From assembly GCF_021134715.1 (NCBI RefSeq), contig NC_060023.1, positions 11,904,001-11,968,000 of the forward strand: a stretch of 64,000 bases of DNA. The letters are read 5' to 3'. The position numbers and the translations under genes are program-made. Positions 10,618 through 22,499 of this stretch are shown in pieces (positions within the stretch are counted from its first letter, which is position 1; each line of letters begins with the position of its first letter). The notes below the pieces were generated by a model. That model did not search any database. It was not told the origin of the DNA and worked only from the letters and a program-made list of their open reading frames with translations. The DNA comes from Daphnia pulex. Its lineage: Eukaryota > Arthropoda > Branchiopoda > Diplostraca > Daphniidae.

Positions 10618-11940
10618 TTAACAGTATTCCCAGTCCTTGTGATCTGGCGGTCGACATGCTTCCGGACATTTTTCAGGTTTGAGTGTACCACCGATTCCGC
10701 CCACATAGCAACTGCAGTTGCGTCTAGTGGGGAACGGCAACACTTTGATGGGCGACTTGTTGTTGAGTTTACCGTTTCGACAGTGGTAGCTGTCGTGAGC
10801 CATCTGATGTATTATTCAAATCAATAATGTCCACTTATTTTAAAAAGCTTAAAAAAGATAATGTAGCTAACCACGTCGTATTGAGCTGAAGGCCAGAGGA
10901 TCGTGTCCAGCAAATCTTGATCGGTGCTTTTCTGTTGGTTTTGGCCGGCCAATATCATGGCTCTCGTCAATCCTTGGACGAGATCTCGGCGTTGGTCAAG
11001 TTTCACTCCCCACATTCCTATAATAAATATAGTCGGTTTCTAAATTGACCGAGTCGAGCTGATTTCTGATGTCAATAATGTGATTAGTGCCCAAATTAAC
11101 ACCTGCCAAAATGGTGGCACTGTGGAATTTGTGGTCCCTCATCAGATGGAAAGTGAAGTTGGACTTGAGCCACTGGTTAACAGCGTCGACTTCCCGCTGC
11201 CAGATGACGCTGTCGATATCCCTGGAAATAAACAAGTCCACGTTGGGATCGAGCATGACTAAATAGCGGAACATTCGGCCGTTGAGGCCTCGCAGGAGAT
11301 CGGGATCGATGGGTGTCAGCGACGAGACTGTGAGACTGGCAATCATCTCCGTTAGACTGCACAAGTCGACGTGATGGAATTGGCATCTCAGTTCAGACAG
11401 CTGGTTGAAAACGGACTTTTCATCTGGGTTTTCACTTTGATTGCGGAAATTGTGGTAAATGCGGACAATCCAGCCCGGGTAGGATTTCTCCGCTGTCACT
11501 GAAATGTTTCTCAACAATTTGACGAAACGATCCGACACGGAAACGTTTTCCTTCTGGCCAGTGCCGAACAAGGAATAACTGATGACTTTCTGGTGGGCTC
11601 CGCGTGCCGATGAATCCGCACTGCACCACCGGAATGGCCCGGGTGTCAGCAACCCTGACGAAGTTGTTGAATTATTGCCAACAGCCACAGCATTGAACGT
11701 CCGGTTGCAATTGCGCTGTGACGTGATTTTCTCTGTCGTTGTTTGCTGGATCACTTCCGTCACTGCATCGATGACCGTTGACGGCTGGACGGTTTCAGTT
11801 TTAATTGAATTCACAGATGACACATTCTGAGGTGGTGATAGTCCAACAAATTGCCAAAAGAAAATCAAAAAAGCCAACGCGAAAAGGGCAAATCCTAAAA
11901 ATAAATTTCGGGCGTTGAATAACTTGGCAGGTTTGATCAT
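10618..11940 (-). CDS. Type II membrane protein, putative glycosyltransferase with RDIDS motif
   Basis: Minus-strand exons 11940-11103, 11017-10872 and 10803-10618 give 389 residues. TM anchor at residues 12-31 (LFLGFALFALAFLIFFWQ), then a Ser/Thr-rich stem. The lumenal domain has YPGWIVRIYHN near 154, FRYLVMLDPNVD near 224, and SRDIDSVIWQRE near 239, a DxD-type metal-site candidate. After the first intron it continues ILAGMWGVK and then a Cys-rich tail (NCSCYVGG, ending WEYC). The order of DxD, RDH and ILAGxWG blocks is one I associate with arthropod and nematode proteins of glycosyltransferase fold, but I cannot name the enzyme. The first intron (11018-11102, 85 bases) has no stop in the upstream frame. 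It lies between two sulfotransferase paralogues on the other strand. Confidence 0.75.
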
Positions 11941-13247
11941 TTTCTATTGCTGCCCAGCGGCGTTGTCACCCGCAACTGCTGTGGTATGATCCGACGTACC
12001 ACCAAATTGAAACTTAAATTGTTATCTCTCGTTCACCGCGATAAGAACAAAAGACAACACGTTATAGCTTTCCCTATTGTGTTGCAAGTGCTTATTCTTG
12101 TAGTAGTATCTATATTCCCTTATCAGGATTTCGAAATGTCTAATAACTAGCATCAATGTTCTCTCTGTTTTACGTATCGCAAAAGACCATGGGGGAATTG
12201 TAAATGTCTCAATACACCTATGGATTCCTAGAATTTTTCATAGTGGACCTTCAACATTCAAATTGAATTCCTTTCGGTGATTAGTTAACGAGTGACGATA
12301 TTCTATTGGGTGCGTTGGCTGATTATGGGTGGTTTTATTTTGATTTGAACGCCAAAAGCTGCTTGTAAATTTTGCTATTTCATTAAAAAATTGAATTATT
12401 TTTAGAATGCGTCAATGAGTACACAACAACACCGTACATATGCGGACCCGCGGTCAACCTCAATAAAAATCTTGTATTTTTAAACGTTGATTTCCATCCC
12501 AAAAGAATTTCCCTCCTAATCTCATCCACAGTCGGTCTGAACTCTGAAATGGATTAAATAAACTGAATAAGTTATTACGTGAACCGTTCCGTCATCCGTC
12601 ATTTGTTGAAGGAAATCTCATTTCAGTACATCACAACATAGCCCAAGGCGTCTAGGGTATTTTATAATATTCTATTTTGGGGTACTGCATCAGGCATGGC
12701 CTTCAGACAAGAGACAGACCCACCAAATGACAACATAAATCAGATGGGCCGTGTGGGTTGCATAACTTTTCGTTTTCATGCACAACACCAAAATCGACCG
12801 AAATAGGCTCTTTTCGAGTAAACTGAGGGACTTGTTTCAGTGTATAATTCTAATGACGACTCGATTTAATTTAATTTCTCATCACACGTCATCTCAATTC
12901 TCAAACAAATTGAAAAAAAGTCTCGACTTGTTACGTAACTAATAGAATTCGTCTGGTACATGTGTTAACGCGCTTGTATATTCATCCCACAAGAAATGTG
13001 ATGTCCGATGATGTCTATAGGCGGTAACAGCATTTGCCTGTCACATCCAAAGCCTCGCGGCCACCACGTCGTCCGACTCCCATAGACTCTAACTACCAAA
13101 ATAAAAAAATAGGACTTTTTTAAGTAAATGTTATACTGGACGTCTGTCTACGTGGAACACTCGCAGAGTCTGCTGTTGGTCGCATTTTATTTCTCAGTCT
13201 GATTTCAACAAAAACAGAAACACGCAATAATATCCAGCGCGGATAAA
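11941..13247. promoter_or_regulatory. Divergent intergenic region, about 1.3 kb
   Basis: Separates the DID-motif gene from the second sulfotransferase. AT-rich, no long open frame with domain features. The final 50 bases before 13248 (atatccagcgc) resemble a string near 8660 upstream of the first sulfotransferase, a possible shared promoter relic of the duplication. No repeats or RNA genes seen. Confidence 0.35.
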
Positions 13248-14531
13248 ATGCTGGCGCTCCAGTGTCAACATTTTTACTTTTGGTGCGTTTTGCTGTTTGG
13301 TCTTTCGCTGACGATGGTGATGACATTCCGCTCGACCAACATCAACTCGATCAGCGTCGTCGTCGATTCAGGACAAAATCAAACTTCAAATCACAATCAA
13401 ACAACAACGTCACAACCCAGCAGCAAACAGTTGGTCGACAGACAAGTGAGTTATCCTTGGATTGGCGATCCGACATGCCAACATTTTCCCGTCCAGGTAA
13501 GGAAATCCTTGCAATCCTATATTTTGATTATAAGTATTGAATTTGTGTTGTTGATAGTTTGCCAAGAATAAAAGCCGTCCGAAATGGGCGTTAACTTCAT
13601 TCCCCGGAAGTGGAGTGACGTGGACTCGTCAGCTCATCGAAGGTGCAACGGGGTTAGTAGTATACATCTTCAAACGAAAAATCTATTTCAATTTTAATTA
13701 ATAATTAATTTTTTAAATTGTAATTCAAAGGATATACACGGGGACCGTCTACGGACCCGACGAACCCAACATTTTAGACGGTAGGATTTATTTCCTTAAT
13801 AATAAAATCGGATAGTATAGACTAATAATCAATTGTTAATATTTAAAAGGGAATCACCATGGCAACCAAGCAGACACAGATTGTGGTTGCACGATCCTGA
13901 TTAAAGATCACGGATACCCGGAGACTTATCCATTCGTGGGGACGGCGGGACCCTACGAAAACCGTGGGATCCTCCTCATCCGGAATCCATTCGACGCTTT
14001 GTTCACCTTTGTCCACTTCCTGTGGAGTGGCAACGATCAAAAAGGAATCGTTTCGCCAGATCTTTTGACTGGCCCAGAGTGGGAGGATCACTTTCAATAC
14101 GTGTCCAAAGAATGGGCGGAGCATGCGATCCGCTGGATTCACAACATCCGAAACGGGACCGTCATCTTCTACGAACTGCTCCTGCAAGACACCGAGACCG
14201 AACTGAATCGGCTTTTACGGGCCATCAATTTTTCAATCGATCCTGTCGATCCTGAGCGGATGCGCTGCACCCTCAAACACAAGAATCGCTCCGACCGCAA
14301 GCGCTCCGTGAAACCCAGGTAATTTACTCCATTAAATTGATCGTTTTTAATTGGGGCGAAAGTCTTATTGATTTTCACGTAAGGATCCCGCTGACTCCTG
14401 GGCAATACTCCCAGATGCTGGGGTCCATCAAACGAGTCCAGGATAGTCTCCGCCAAAAGGGATGGCCGCTGCTACCCCTTCATCTCTACAACCTGCACAA
14501 TGGCGAGTCACTGGGCCGTCTAAAAATTTGA
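13248..14531 (+). CDS. WSCD-like sulfotransferase, copy 2
   Basis: Five exons: 13248-13496, 13558-13652, 13731-13780, 13850-14318 and 14384-14531, giving 336 residues. It is a paralogue of the gene at 9031: YPWIGDPTCQHFPV, the P-loop SFPGSGVTWTRQL, GILLIRNPFDALF and RMRCTLKHKNRSDRKR are shared. TM anchor at residues 9-26. Copy 1 has an extra intron and a stretch of about 20 residues (around PAYLEEISNTS) between the CGCTILIKDH block and the RNP block. Here that stretch is gone and the two exons are one, so copy 2 lost the intron with flanking coding sequence, or copy 1 gained both. The C terminus is seven residues longer (ESLGRLKI). Confidence 0.85.
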
Positions 14532-14787
14532 AACACTTTTTCTTAGTTTAATTTATTTCATTTCACACAAAGTTAATAATTCAAATACACGATTAATAGA
14601 AAACTACCGAAAGAATGTGCGTTAACAAATTTATAATAAGCGAACATTCCACACATCCGCCGCCCATCAGCATGCGAATAATCAAAATCCAATCTCGACA
14701 TATTATTTAATTATAGATGAAATGAAGAATAGAAGAAATTATTGGGCGTCTCATATTAGCAGTCGATAACAAAGAATTTGAAGCAAT

Positions 14788-17700
14788 TCAAAGTTTCGAC
14801 TCGCTGCGAGGAACGGAAGAGCCGTAACGGCGTTTGACGGGCTTGCTATTTCCGGTCGTGCGGATGGCGGAGCGGAATTCGCGCAGCATTCCCTTCCAGA
14901 AGCTTCCGCCTTGCTCATTGACGACTTGACGAGCCTCCCAGGCGAATTCGCACAAACTGATGAAGGCGGCAATCAGGAGGCCGCCCACCAAAACCACAAA
15001 GACTCCGCCGACGTTGGCCAATCCCAGTTCGCTGGCCGCCGAGCTCCCGCCACCTTCGTCCTTTTTTTATATTTCCAATTTTTCATTTGATTCAATTAAC
15101 TTGATTTGAATATGTAGATTTGACTCACTTTGCAAGCCCCGCCTCCTCGTTTTTCCTTCCACCATCGACTCTTGAGGATCAGGAGCCGATTGGTTTCCTG
15201 CAGTTTGAGGATGGCCTGACTGATGGCCGCCCTGTACGGCGATCCTGATAGTATCCGTTGGAATATTAGGCAAATTAGGATGATGTTACATAACAATTGG
15301 GTAATGTCTAGTTCACCTGTTTTCATGGCGATGCCGTAGCCTTTGGAGTCGATCATGCCACCGACTTGGGTCAAATCGCAGATCCTCTCTGTGAAGAATT
15401 CGATGGTCGACGATTCCATCAGGAAAGCGTAGAGACCCTTCGAGTCCTGCACGCGTTTGACACCTTCCATGTTGCTCTTGGTGAACGGGCCGGGATTGCT
15501 GGGCGTCGACGAGCGATTGATGGCTTCCATAAACTGCCACATCCGCTGGTAGTTGGCGATCTTGGCGTCCTGTTTTAAAAAATGTATTGAAATCGATTAT
15601 ATAATATAATAATTAAGTAATATAGAAGGATGACCCTGAAGAAGGCTCCGGTTGATCCGGATCCGACCAGTCCGTATTTGATTTTCGTCTGTTTGGCCAA
15701 ATCGTCGACGGACGAGATGGGCGACTCGACCCGTTCGATGGTGAGGAAAGCGGCCAAATTGGCCGTGTACGAAGAGATGATGATCATCGTGAAGAACCAC
15801 CAAATGCCGGCCACCATTCGAGTCGATGTGGCTCTTTCAAAATTACAAAAATTTAAATCAATAAAATAAACATGGATGTCTGATTATTAATTACTTTGGG
15901 GCTAAATCGCAACCTTGCTGCATGAGAGAGCCGATGGTGAACCAGGTGCTGTTGAGGAAATTGAAATTGTTTTCCAATTCCTTTGGATTGGGATCGCACG
16001 GGTGGGGATTGACCCACTCGAGTGGCGTCAGCCTAATGTCGAGCCGAAGGAATTTCAATTTTAAAAATACCGCCATTACTATCAAATGTTGATTTATTAT
16101 TACCTGGCCAGAATGAAAAGCGATAGGGAAATGCCGACGTAAGCTGCGCACATGTAAATCCAGACCTCGACGGAGAACGGCGATAAGAACGAGAACAAAC
16201 TGGGCGGCTGCTTCTGCGGCTTCTTGTACAAAATGCTAATGCCTGTCGTTACGATTGAATTAGATGTCTGATTTTAAAATTCAATTTGAGAATATGATAT
16301 TACCGGTATTCATAAAGGGCAGGGAAAAGTCGACGGCCTGTTCCCGGTCGTAGGTGATGCTCAAATCGGCGATACCCAAATCCGCTTTCTATATTAGACA
16401 ATTGGAATATTGTAACCATCAAATCAGCAATCAAAGAGGCGCCTTATTATTATTAGTAGCCTAATCTAGTAGCAATTGGAAATTGAATGAAACTTGAATA
16501 TTTAAAAAAAAAAGAAAAAGAACCTCATCCTGCAATTCGCGGATGACTCCGTTCCATTCACCCGTTTCCGGATTGAGTGATCCGTAGTTGGAATCGGCCA
16601 CGATCTGCAGCGTGTACTTGAAGCCCGAGAGTTTCGACACTTCGTCGATGACGTCCACCACGAATCCTTCGAACCGATCGTTGCCCGCCAACATCTTGGA
16701 CGATTCTTTCAACATGAAATAAGGATCGCTCTGCAATTTAATATAATAGACGAGGTCAATATCACAATTCAATCATCATTCGATTATAGCCCCGTACCAG
16801 TTTGGACGAAACAATGAGCGTTTTATTGACGAGACTATCGGCCAAAAGGGGCGTGGCCTCCGTGGCGGTGGGCCGGGTGATGTTGGCGCCGTCGATGGGA
16901 TTCCACGAGCTGACGGACGTCAATCCTTCCGGCGTCAATTCCAAAATGTTCAGATGAAAGAAGGTCCGATAGCCTTGCGTGTCGAATTTGATGAAGCCCG
17001 TCAGACCTTCCATTTCCACCTGGCCACATGGACATCATTTATAGAGTCGTGTTTTATTTGATTCAGTTATTTATTACACTTTGTAATATTACCAGGGTCA
17101 TGTAATTGATGAGACTGTTGCCGTGAATCCAAGTGTCGGTGCCGTCGCAATTCAAAGGTTTGACACGAACGTCCTGACTGCGATCCAATTCGCCCAGCGC
17201 TTTGGCGATCATGTGCACCGCATCGTAAGTCAACGCCGTTTCCGTCTATAATTCATAAATAGATGATTAGGAAATTTAGACGTTTCGTCCAATTAAATGT
17301 ATACAGTACGGTAAAAGTAGTTGCGTTTGGGTTCATGACAGCGGGATTGTAATAGCGACTGGTACTGCTGTACGCCTTGGTCAAATTAGCGGCTTTGATT
17401 TTGTTGAGATCGACCAATCGCAGTCCGGTGATGTTGGTACCGCTGTACTTGTAATCCTCCAAATCCAGTGTGTGCAGATCCTGTTTCATTCATTCATGTC
17501 ACGAGATTCATCTTGATTAAGTTACCGGGTGATTGAATAATAATACCAAAGATGTGATGAAGAAGGAATAGGACGATGTGATCAGACCGACTTGCTGGGC
17601 CTGTTTCAAAACGACGGCCAAGGTTTCGGCCGAACAATCCAACACAATTTGTCGTTCACCTTTGCCATCGATTTCTTTCAAAAGTGGCCTGTGTCCATCA

Positions 17701-18487
17701 CGTCCAGATATATAATTCCTTATCATTATAATTTTAAAAGCATTAAATTTTAAATGACTTACCGGTAATTATCCGTTTGAGGCAATTTGCGCACGTTGAT
17801 TTTGTAGCCGGAAGTGGTTGAGACTTTGAGCAAGTGCTGGAGTCTCACCATGGCTTCCTCCTCCTCGTAAAGAATGGTGAAGGCGGTCCATTCCCAGGTG
17901 CGGATGACGTCCACGTACGCCTGCCCTAAAGCCGTTGGGTGCGGATGCAAATTGATGGCGTAGTGGGTCCGGCGGAGTCTCGATTGACAGCCCGTGTTGA
18001 CGTGTGGAATTTCCAAGGCATCGCAAATGGACTGGATGTGAGACGAAGTCGACGATGACGATGGGCCAAGAACAGCCGCCAATCCGTTGCGGAGCATCTG
18101 ACACACTGCAAGAAATTTGGGATAAAAATTTAAATTTTAACACAATTAAATAAATGTTAAGACTGGTACCTCTTCTCGAGGCGAAATGGGAATCGTTGGG
18201 CGGTAGACGTTCACTTAAAGAAACCAAATTCGATTTGGGTAGAAATCGGCCATTTTCGTTGATGCGATCCAGGGCCTGCCGGAAGGCGGATTCTGGCATA
18301 GGATCGGAGCTATCAAACAATCCTCCTGATTTTTGGACATTATAGTCAATTCAATTGAAATTTGTAGACTCTAAACATTTGTCGACTCACCAATTCGAAT
18401 CACTTCCGGCAGAGCCAATGTCGTTTTAAAAGCCAATGTCAATATTGTGATGGCGACAAGTAAACACGAATGAATAGAAGACGCCAT
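14788..18487 (-). CDS. Ionotropic glutamate receptor, kainate-type subunit
   Basis: Fifteen minus-strand exons close in frame to 897 residues: 18487-18391, 18325-18170, 18105-17763, 17688-17547, 17480-17310, 17245-17093, 17019-16798, 16730-16524, 16388-16304, 16242-16104, 16032-15895, 15833-15635, 15569-15317, 15244-15129 and 15060-14788. Order: signal peptide (1-25), amino-terminal domain (to about 420), S1, M1 (about 547-570), pore loop, M3 with [12 protein letters not shown]2, M4 (about 820-842), short tail. The pore loop reads GSLMQQGCD, with genomic Gln at the Q/R site (about residue 610). Ligand contacts kept: the Arg in TYDRE and the Glu in [10 protein letters not shown]. The usual Pro of PLAIT is Asp here (DLSIT), as I recall for some arthropod subunits. 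ISILYKKP and the [12 protein letters not shown] block point to the kainate rather than the AMPA branch. Confidence 0.92.
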
Positions 18488-19453
18488 TGTTGTCGAGAGG
18501 ATTGAGCATTTGCAACACGCACGGCGTTGAGTCAAGGCGGGGAGAGTGAACGGACTAGACAAGAAGACGCGCGGCAGGCGCAACCGTGTGGATGAATGCA
18601 AAGTTCTAAACTAATTTAAGACTTTTGGGAGAGCTCCTCTAGCGCTTCTCCCCCCACCACCACCACCGCCAAATTCTAATAATAAAACTGGGCCTCACAG
18701 TCTCATCACAGCTCTGTGACTTTTTCTTTCATGAATTTCAATGGGCGGGTCCATTCCTTTATATTGACGTGTACGCTCTGATTCTTTTGCTGTTCATTTT
18801 TAATATTACGTGATGATAATTAAGCTTCAACTAGAGTAATATAGGTAGGGGATGAATCTCCATGCACAATAGTTATGGTCCGCTCGTTCAAACTTTTGTT
18901 GACCAGCTCTTTTCCCACTTCAATCGAATCAAAGTGAAGCGTTGGCCAGTCAAAGAGCCCTTTCATCGCTTACCGGGAAACGATCCTTTTCTTTAAAGAC
19001 AAGGAATTGTCTTGGTTCGTGGGATCCTTTCATCAAGAGTGGGGTCAGCTGAATACTCACGTAATAACATTTTTAGAAGAAGTTGGTGGAAGCAATTGCG
19101 AAATCAGTTAAAATGATCGTAATTCAGATTTGTTGGTGAATTTGCCAGCCACTGTCGAGATAAAAACAGAGAAACTGTTTGATTAATTGAGCCACTAACT
19201 CACCCAAACCTTTTCTAGCAACCACAAGAATTAATTGATAGCCAATCGATGGGAATTCAGAATTCGGATATGTTATTTGATTTTGATTTGGTTTTTTAGT
19301 TTAAATGGGTTTTCGAAATGACCGCCACAATGACTCACGTAATGGTGGTGCCCCCTGCTGTACAAATGAGTAAACTTTTTACGTCAACGATTAGTTTGTT
19401 TGAGTTTGAGTCTGCAAGTTGAGCAATCGTCGTTTTCAGCAAACACATAATTA
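18488..19453. promoter_or_regulatory. Divergent promoter region of the iGluR and MED15 genes
   Basis: About 970 bases with no gene. A CCACCACCACCACCG run lies near 18650. The rest is AT-rich. Both flanking genes start outward from it. No clear core promoter element stands out. Confidence 0.35.
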
Positions 19454-22338
19454 ATGGCTTCAGATGATTGGAAAAGTCCCGGGTTTCGTCAAAATGTTGC
19501 TGCCAGAATGTAAAGATATTGCTGCAAACCGAAAAATGGGAATTCATTTTCTATTTGGTAATAACGTGCTTGTTTTTTCTTCTGCAGTGAAGAAGCCATT
19601 CGGCAATCTGGAAATCCCACGACAAAGACAGCGAGTGAAATGGAAACTCATTTTTTTCAGAGGGCCAATAACAAAGTAAATATTTTAATCTGTCCTGTCA
19701 TAAACAAGTGTGAGTCACTAAATTGTGAAACATAATGATAACGTTTTCCCCTTGTAGGAAGATTATTTGAATTATCTTGCTCGTCTGCTGATACACATCA
19801 AAGAATTGAGTAAGACAAAAATTTTTAGCATAGAATTTGAAAAATTAAATTACGGGTTGATTCTTTCAAGGTGCAAAGGCCCGAGCTCAAGGTGGTACTG
19901 GAGTTGGAGTTGCTGGGCCCCAGGGCAATGTACAACCGAACAATCCTCAACAGCAAGGTTTGTGATTTGTTTATGAATCTCGAAAACAATTTGTTACAAT
20001 TATTTGAAAAAAATAGGCAATATCTCACAACCTCAGATGATGAATCACATGAATGTGAGACCACAAATGATGCAGAACATGGGTGGAATGGATCAACAGC
20101 AGCAAATGAATCAAATGGCACCCAATCAGCAGCAGCAGCAGATGAATCAAATGGCCCCAAATCAACAGCAGCAGCAAATGAATCAGCAACAGCACCAACA
20201 AATGAATCAGATGGCCATGAATCAACAACAGCTAAACCAACAGCAGCAAATGAACCAACAACAAATGAACCAGCAGCAAATGAATCAGATGGGTGTCAAC
20301 CAGCAGCAGCAACAACAATTGAATCAACAACAGCAGATGAACCAGTTCAATCCCAACAACAACCCCAACATGAACATTGGCAATCCTCTGATGCAACAAC
20401 TGGGTGCCCCCAACCAACAGCAACAACAACCCCAAGGAAATGTGGTCAACAACCCAAGTTCGGCCCTCATCAGCCAGTTGAATCAGAATCAACAGCAACA
20501 AGCTATGGGTCCAATGGGTGGTGGAATGCCACGCCCTAGATTTGCTGGCCCTACAGGCGTTACGGCTACAGCCAAAATGACCCCTCAGCAGCAACAACAG
20601 GTCCAGGCTCAGGCTCAACAACAGCAACAAATTCTCAACCAGCAGATGTTGATGCAGCAGCAACGGAAGCAACAGGCCGAAATGATTCAAAATCCAACGA
20701 CGCCACAACAGTTTGTTGGCGGCCCTGGAGTTCCATCACCTGCTCAACAACAACAGCAGTCAATGCAGCAGCAACAACAACAGCCCATGTCATCGGGTAT
20801 GACGAGTCACATGAGTGCCCCATCTCCGGCCTATGTCCATTCACCTGGTAACGTCCAGTTGGTCTCCTCACCGGCTGCAGCAGCCCGAATGGGCGGCCAA
20901 CAACAACAGCAACAACAAAGAAGTTTAAGCAGTTTGTTGCCTCCACCATCGCCCAACATGATGAATGTTCCGACACCGGGAGGCGGAGGCATGTTGCACA
21001 CTCCCCAAGGTGCCGGAATGGGTGGAATGGGAATGACTGGAGCGGGAGGCGGAATGATGGGCTCCGGCGGAGGTGGAACCGAGGAGCAAATGTATTTGGA
21101 GAAGGTGAGACAGTTGAGTCGTTTCATCGAGCCGCTGACGTGCCTCATCGGCCGCATTGGCGACGTGGATTCCGAGAAGTTGAGCAAAATGAAAATCATG
21201 CTGGATATCCTCTCCAACCCGTCGAAAAGGATGCCGATGGATACGCTACTGAAATGCGAGGCCGTTCTAGAGAAAATGGATTTCAAAAAGGTAAATTATT
21301 CACAATTTCTGGTTTTTTTTAAAAATATTATAAGAATTAATTTTTCGTAGAGTGAATCCGGAAGTGTGGCACCTCCTTCGGTGGCTTCCGTACCAAGTTT
21401 GGGTGTGGCCGTACCAGTGAGTAAGTAAAATTTTAATAAATATAATTTTAATTAAACATTAACTCGATCATTTTAACTTTCCAAATCTCTCAATTAACTA
21501 TAAATAACGATTCCAACACCAAAGACAACCCACCTGCTGCCACTCCGCTCCTCTCTCTGTTGGAAACGATTGCCAACCAGGTATAGACTCGAAATGCACT
21601 CGCATGTACAATTCAATTTTAAGATGAATTTTATTTCTTAATAGGCTCGATCCCCCTACATCAATCATACCCTCCAGCGAACATTCGCTCCTGCTGTCAA
21701 TTCCTTAATAGGTTGCGACATCGCAGCTCCGGCGGCGCCCAAGAAACGCCTTGATTCCGCCGACGATGACAAGGCTGATGAATTGATGTACACGATCGAG
21801 AGAGAAGTGGCTAATCTCTACCCTCGTTTCAAGGTCTGCCCCCAAGAATTTCGACAGTAACAATACAATTGCACCATTGTGACTGGATTGCTATTATTAA
21901 CGACTTGCAGGTTGATTTGGACCAATTGCATTTGTTTGGCTCGCAAGATTTACACCTGATTTGTCGACTGGAAGACAAGTATTTGCCTTCGGTTCCATCT
22001 CTGCGCATAGTTGTGCCTCGTGACTACCCCCGAACGGCTCCTTTTTGCGACAGTCGCCAACCCGATTACGGTAACCGTGAAGAAGTTGTTGTTGTTGTTG
22101 CTTCTCGTGTGGCATTTGGTTCATTTTTTATTTTAATTTAGATGTCAGTGGCTTCACCCGGACCGTGCTGCAGGGTTTGAGCGATCGATTGCGTCACATG
22201 CCGCATCGCTTCACCGTCAGCCAAATTTTGAATTGTTGGGAGATGGCCCTCCGCCACGCCTGCAAACCTTCCAACAGCAGCAACGACCATGCAAGTAATA
22301 GGGACGTTAGCGCCCTAACCGTCGCTTTAGGAGTGTGA
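19454..22338 (+). CDS. MED15: Mediator complex subunit 15
   Basis: Ten exons: 19454-19509, 19588-19675, 19758-19809, 19871-19957, 20017-21290, 21351-21420, 21525-21580, 21645-21833, 21911-22070 and 22142-22338, giving 742 residues. The N-terminal KIX domain (residues 1-70) has SPGFRQNVAAR, EEAIRQSGNPTTKTASEMET and DYLNYLARLLIHIKEL; it binds activator peptides in the Mediator tail. Then comes a very long Gln/Met/Asn-rich region with repeats such as MNQMAPNQQQQQMNQM, and Gly/Pro-rich spacers. The conserved C-terminal part starts near YLEKVRQLSRFIEPL and ends with the Mediator-association region (LDQLHLFGSQDLHLICRLED, then a helix with SDRLRHMPHRFTVSQIL). Introns are short except within the last third. 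Glutamine runs make this a length-variable locus. Confidence 0.95.
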
Positions 22339-22499
22339 GGCGTCGCTAATATTTCACGCAGTTTATTTGGCCATCTTCAAAGGGAGACAATTTCCAAGAC
22401 GTTCGTGTATCATTTTTGGACACAATACAAATCCGCCACCTTCTTCTCCTCTTTGTTGGCCCGTCGCCCAGTTGTTGACGGACAAAATTTATATATTGT

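Noticed and set aside
11018-11102. Reading straight through to give a longer DID-motif protein
   Set aside because: Splicing at GCAG|GTGTTA and TATAG|GAATG restores the expected ILAGMWG block and lets the next two exons join in frame.
20232-20976. Minus-strand open frames rich in Leu and His opposite MED15
   Set aside because: They are antisense readings of CAG/CAA repeats, which give Leu and Val runs by chance.
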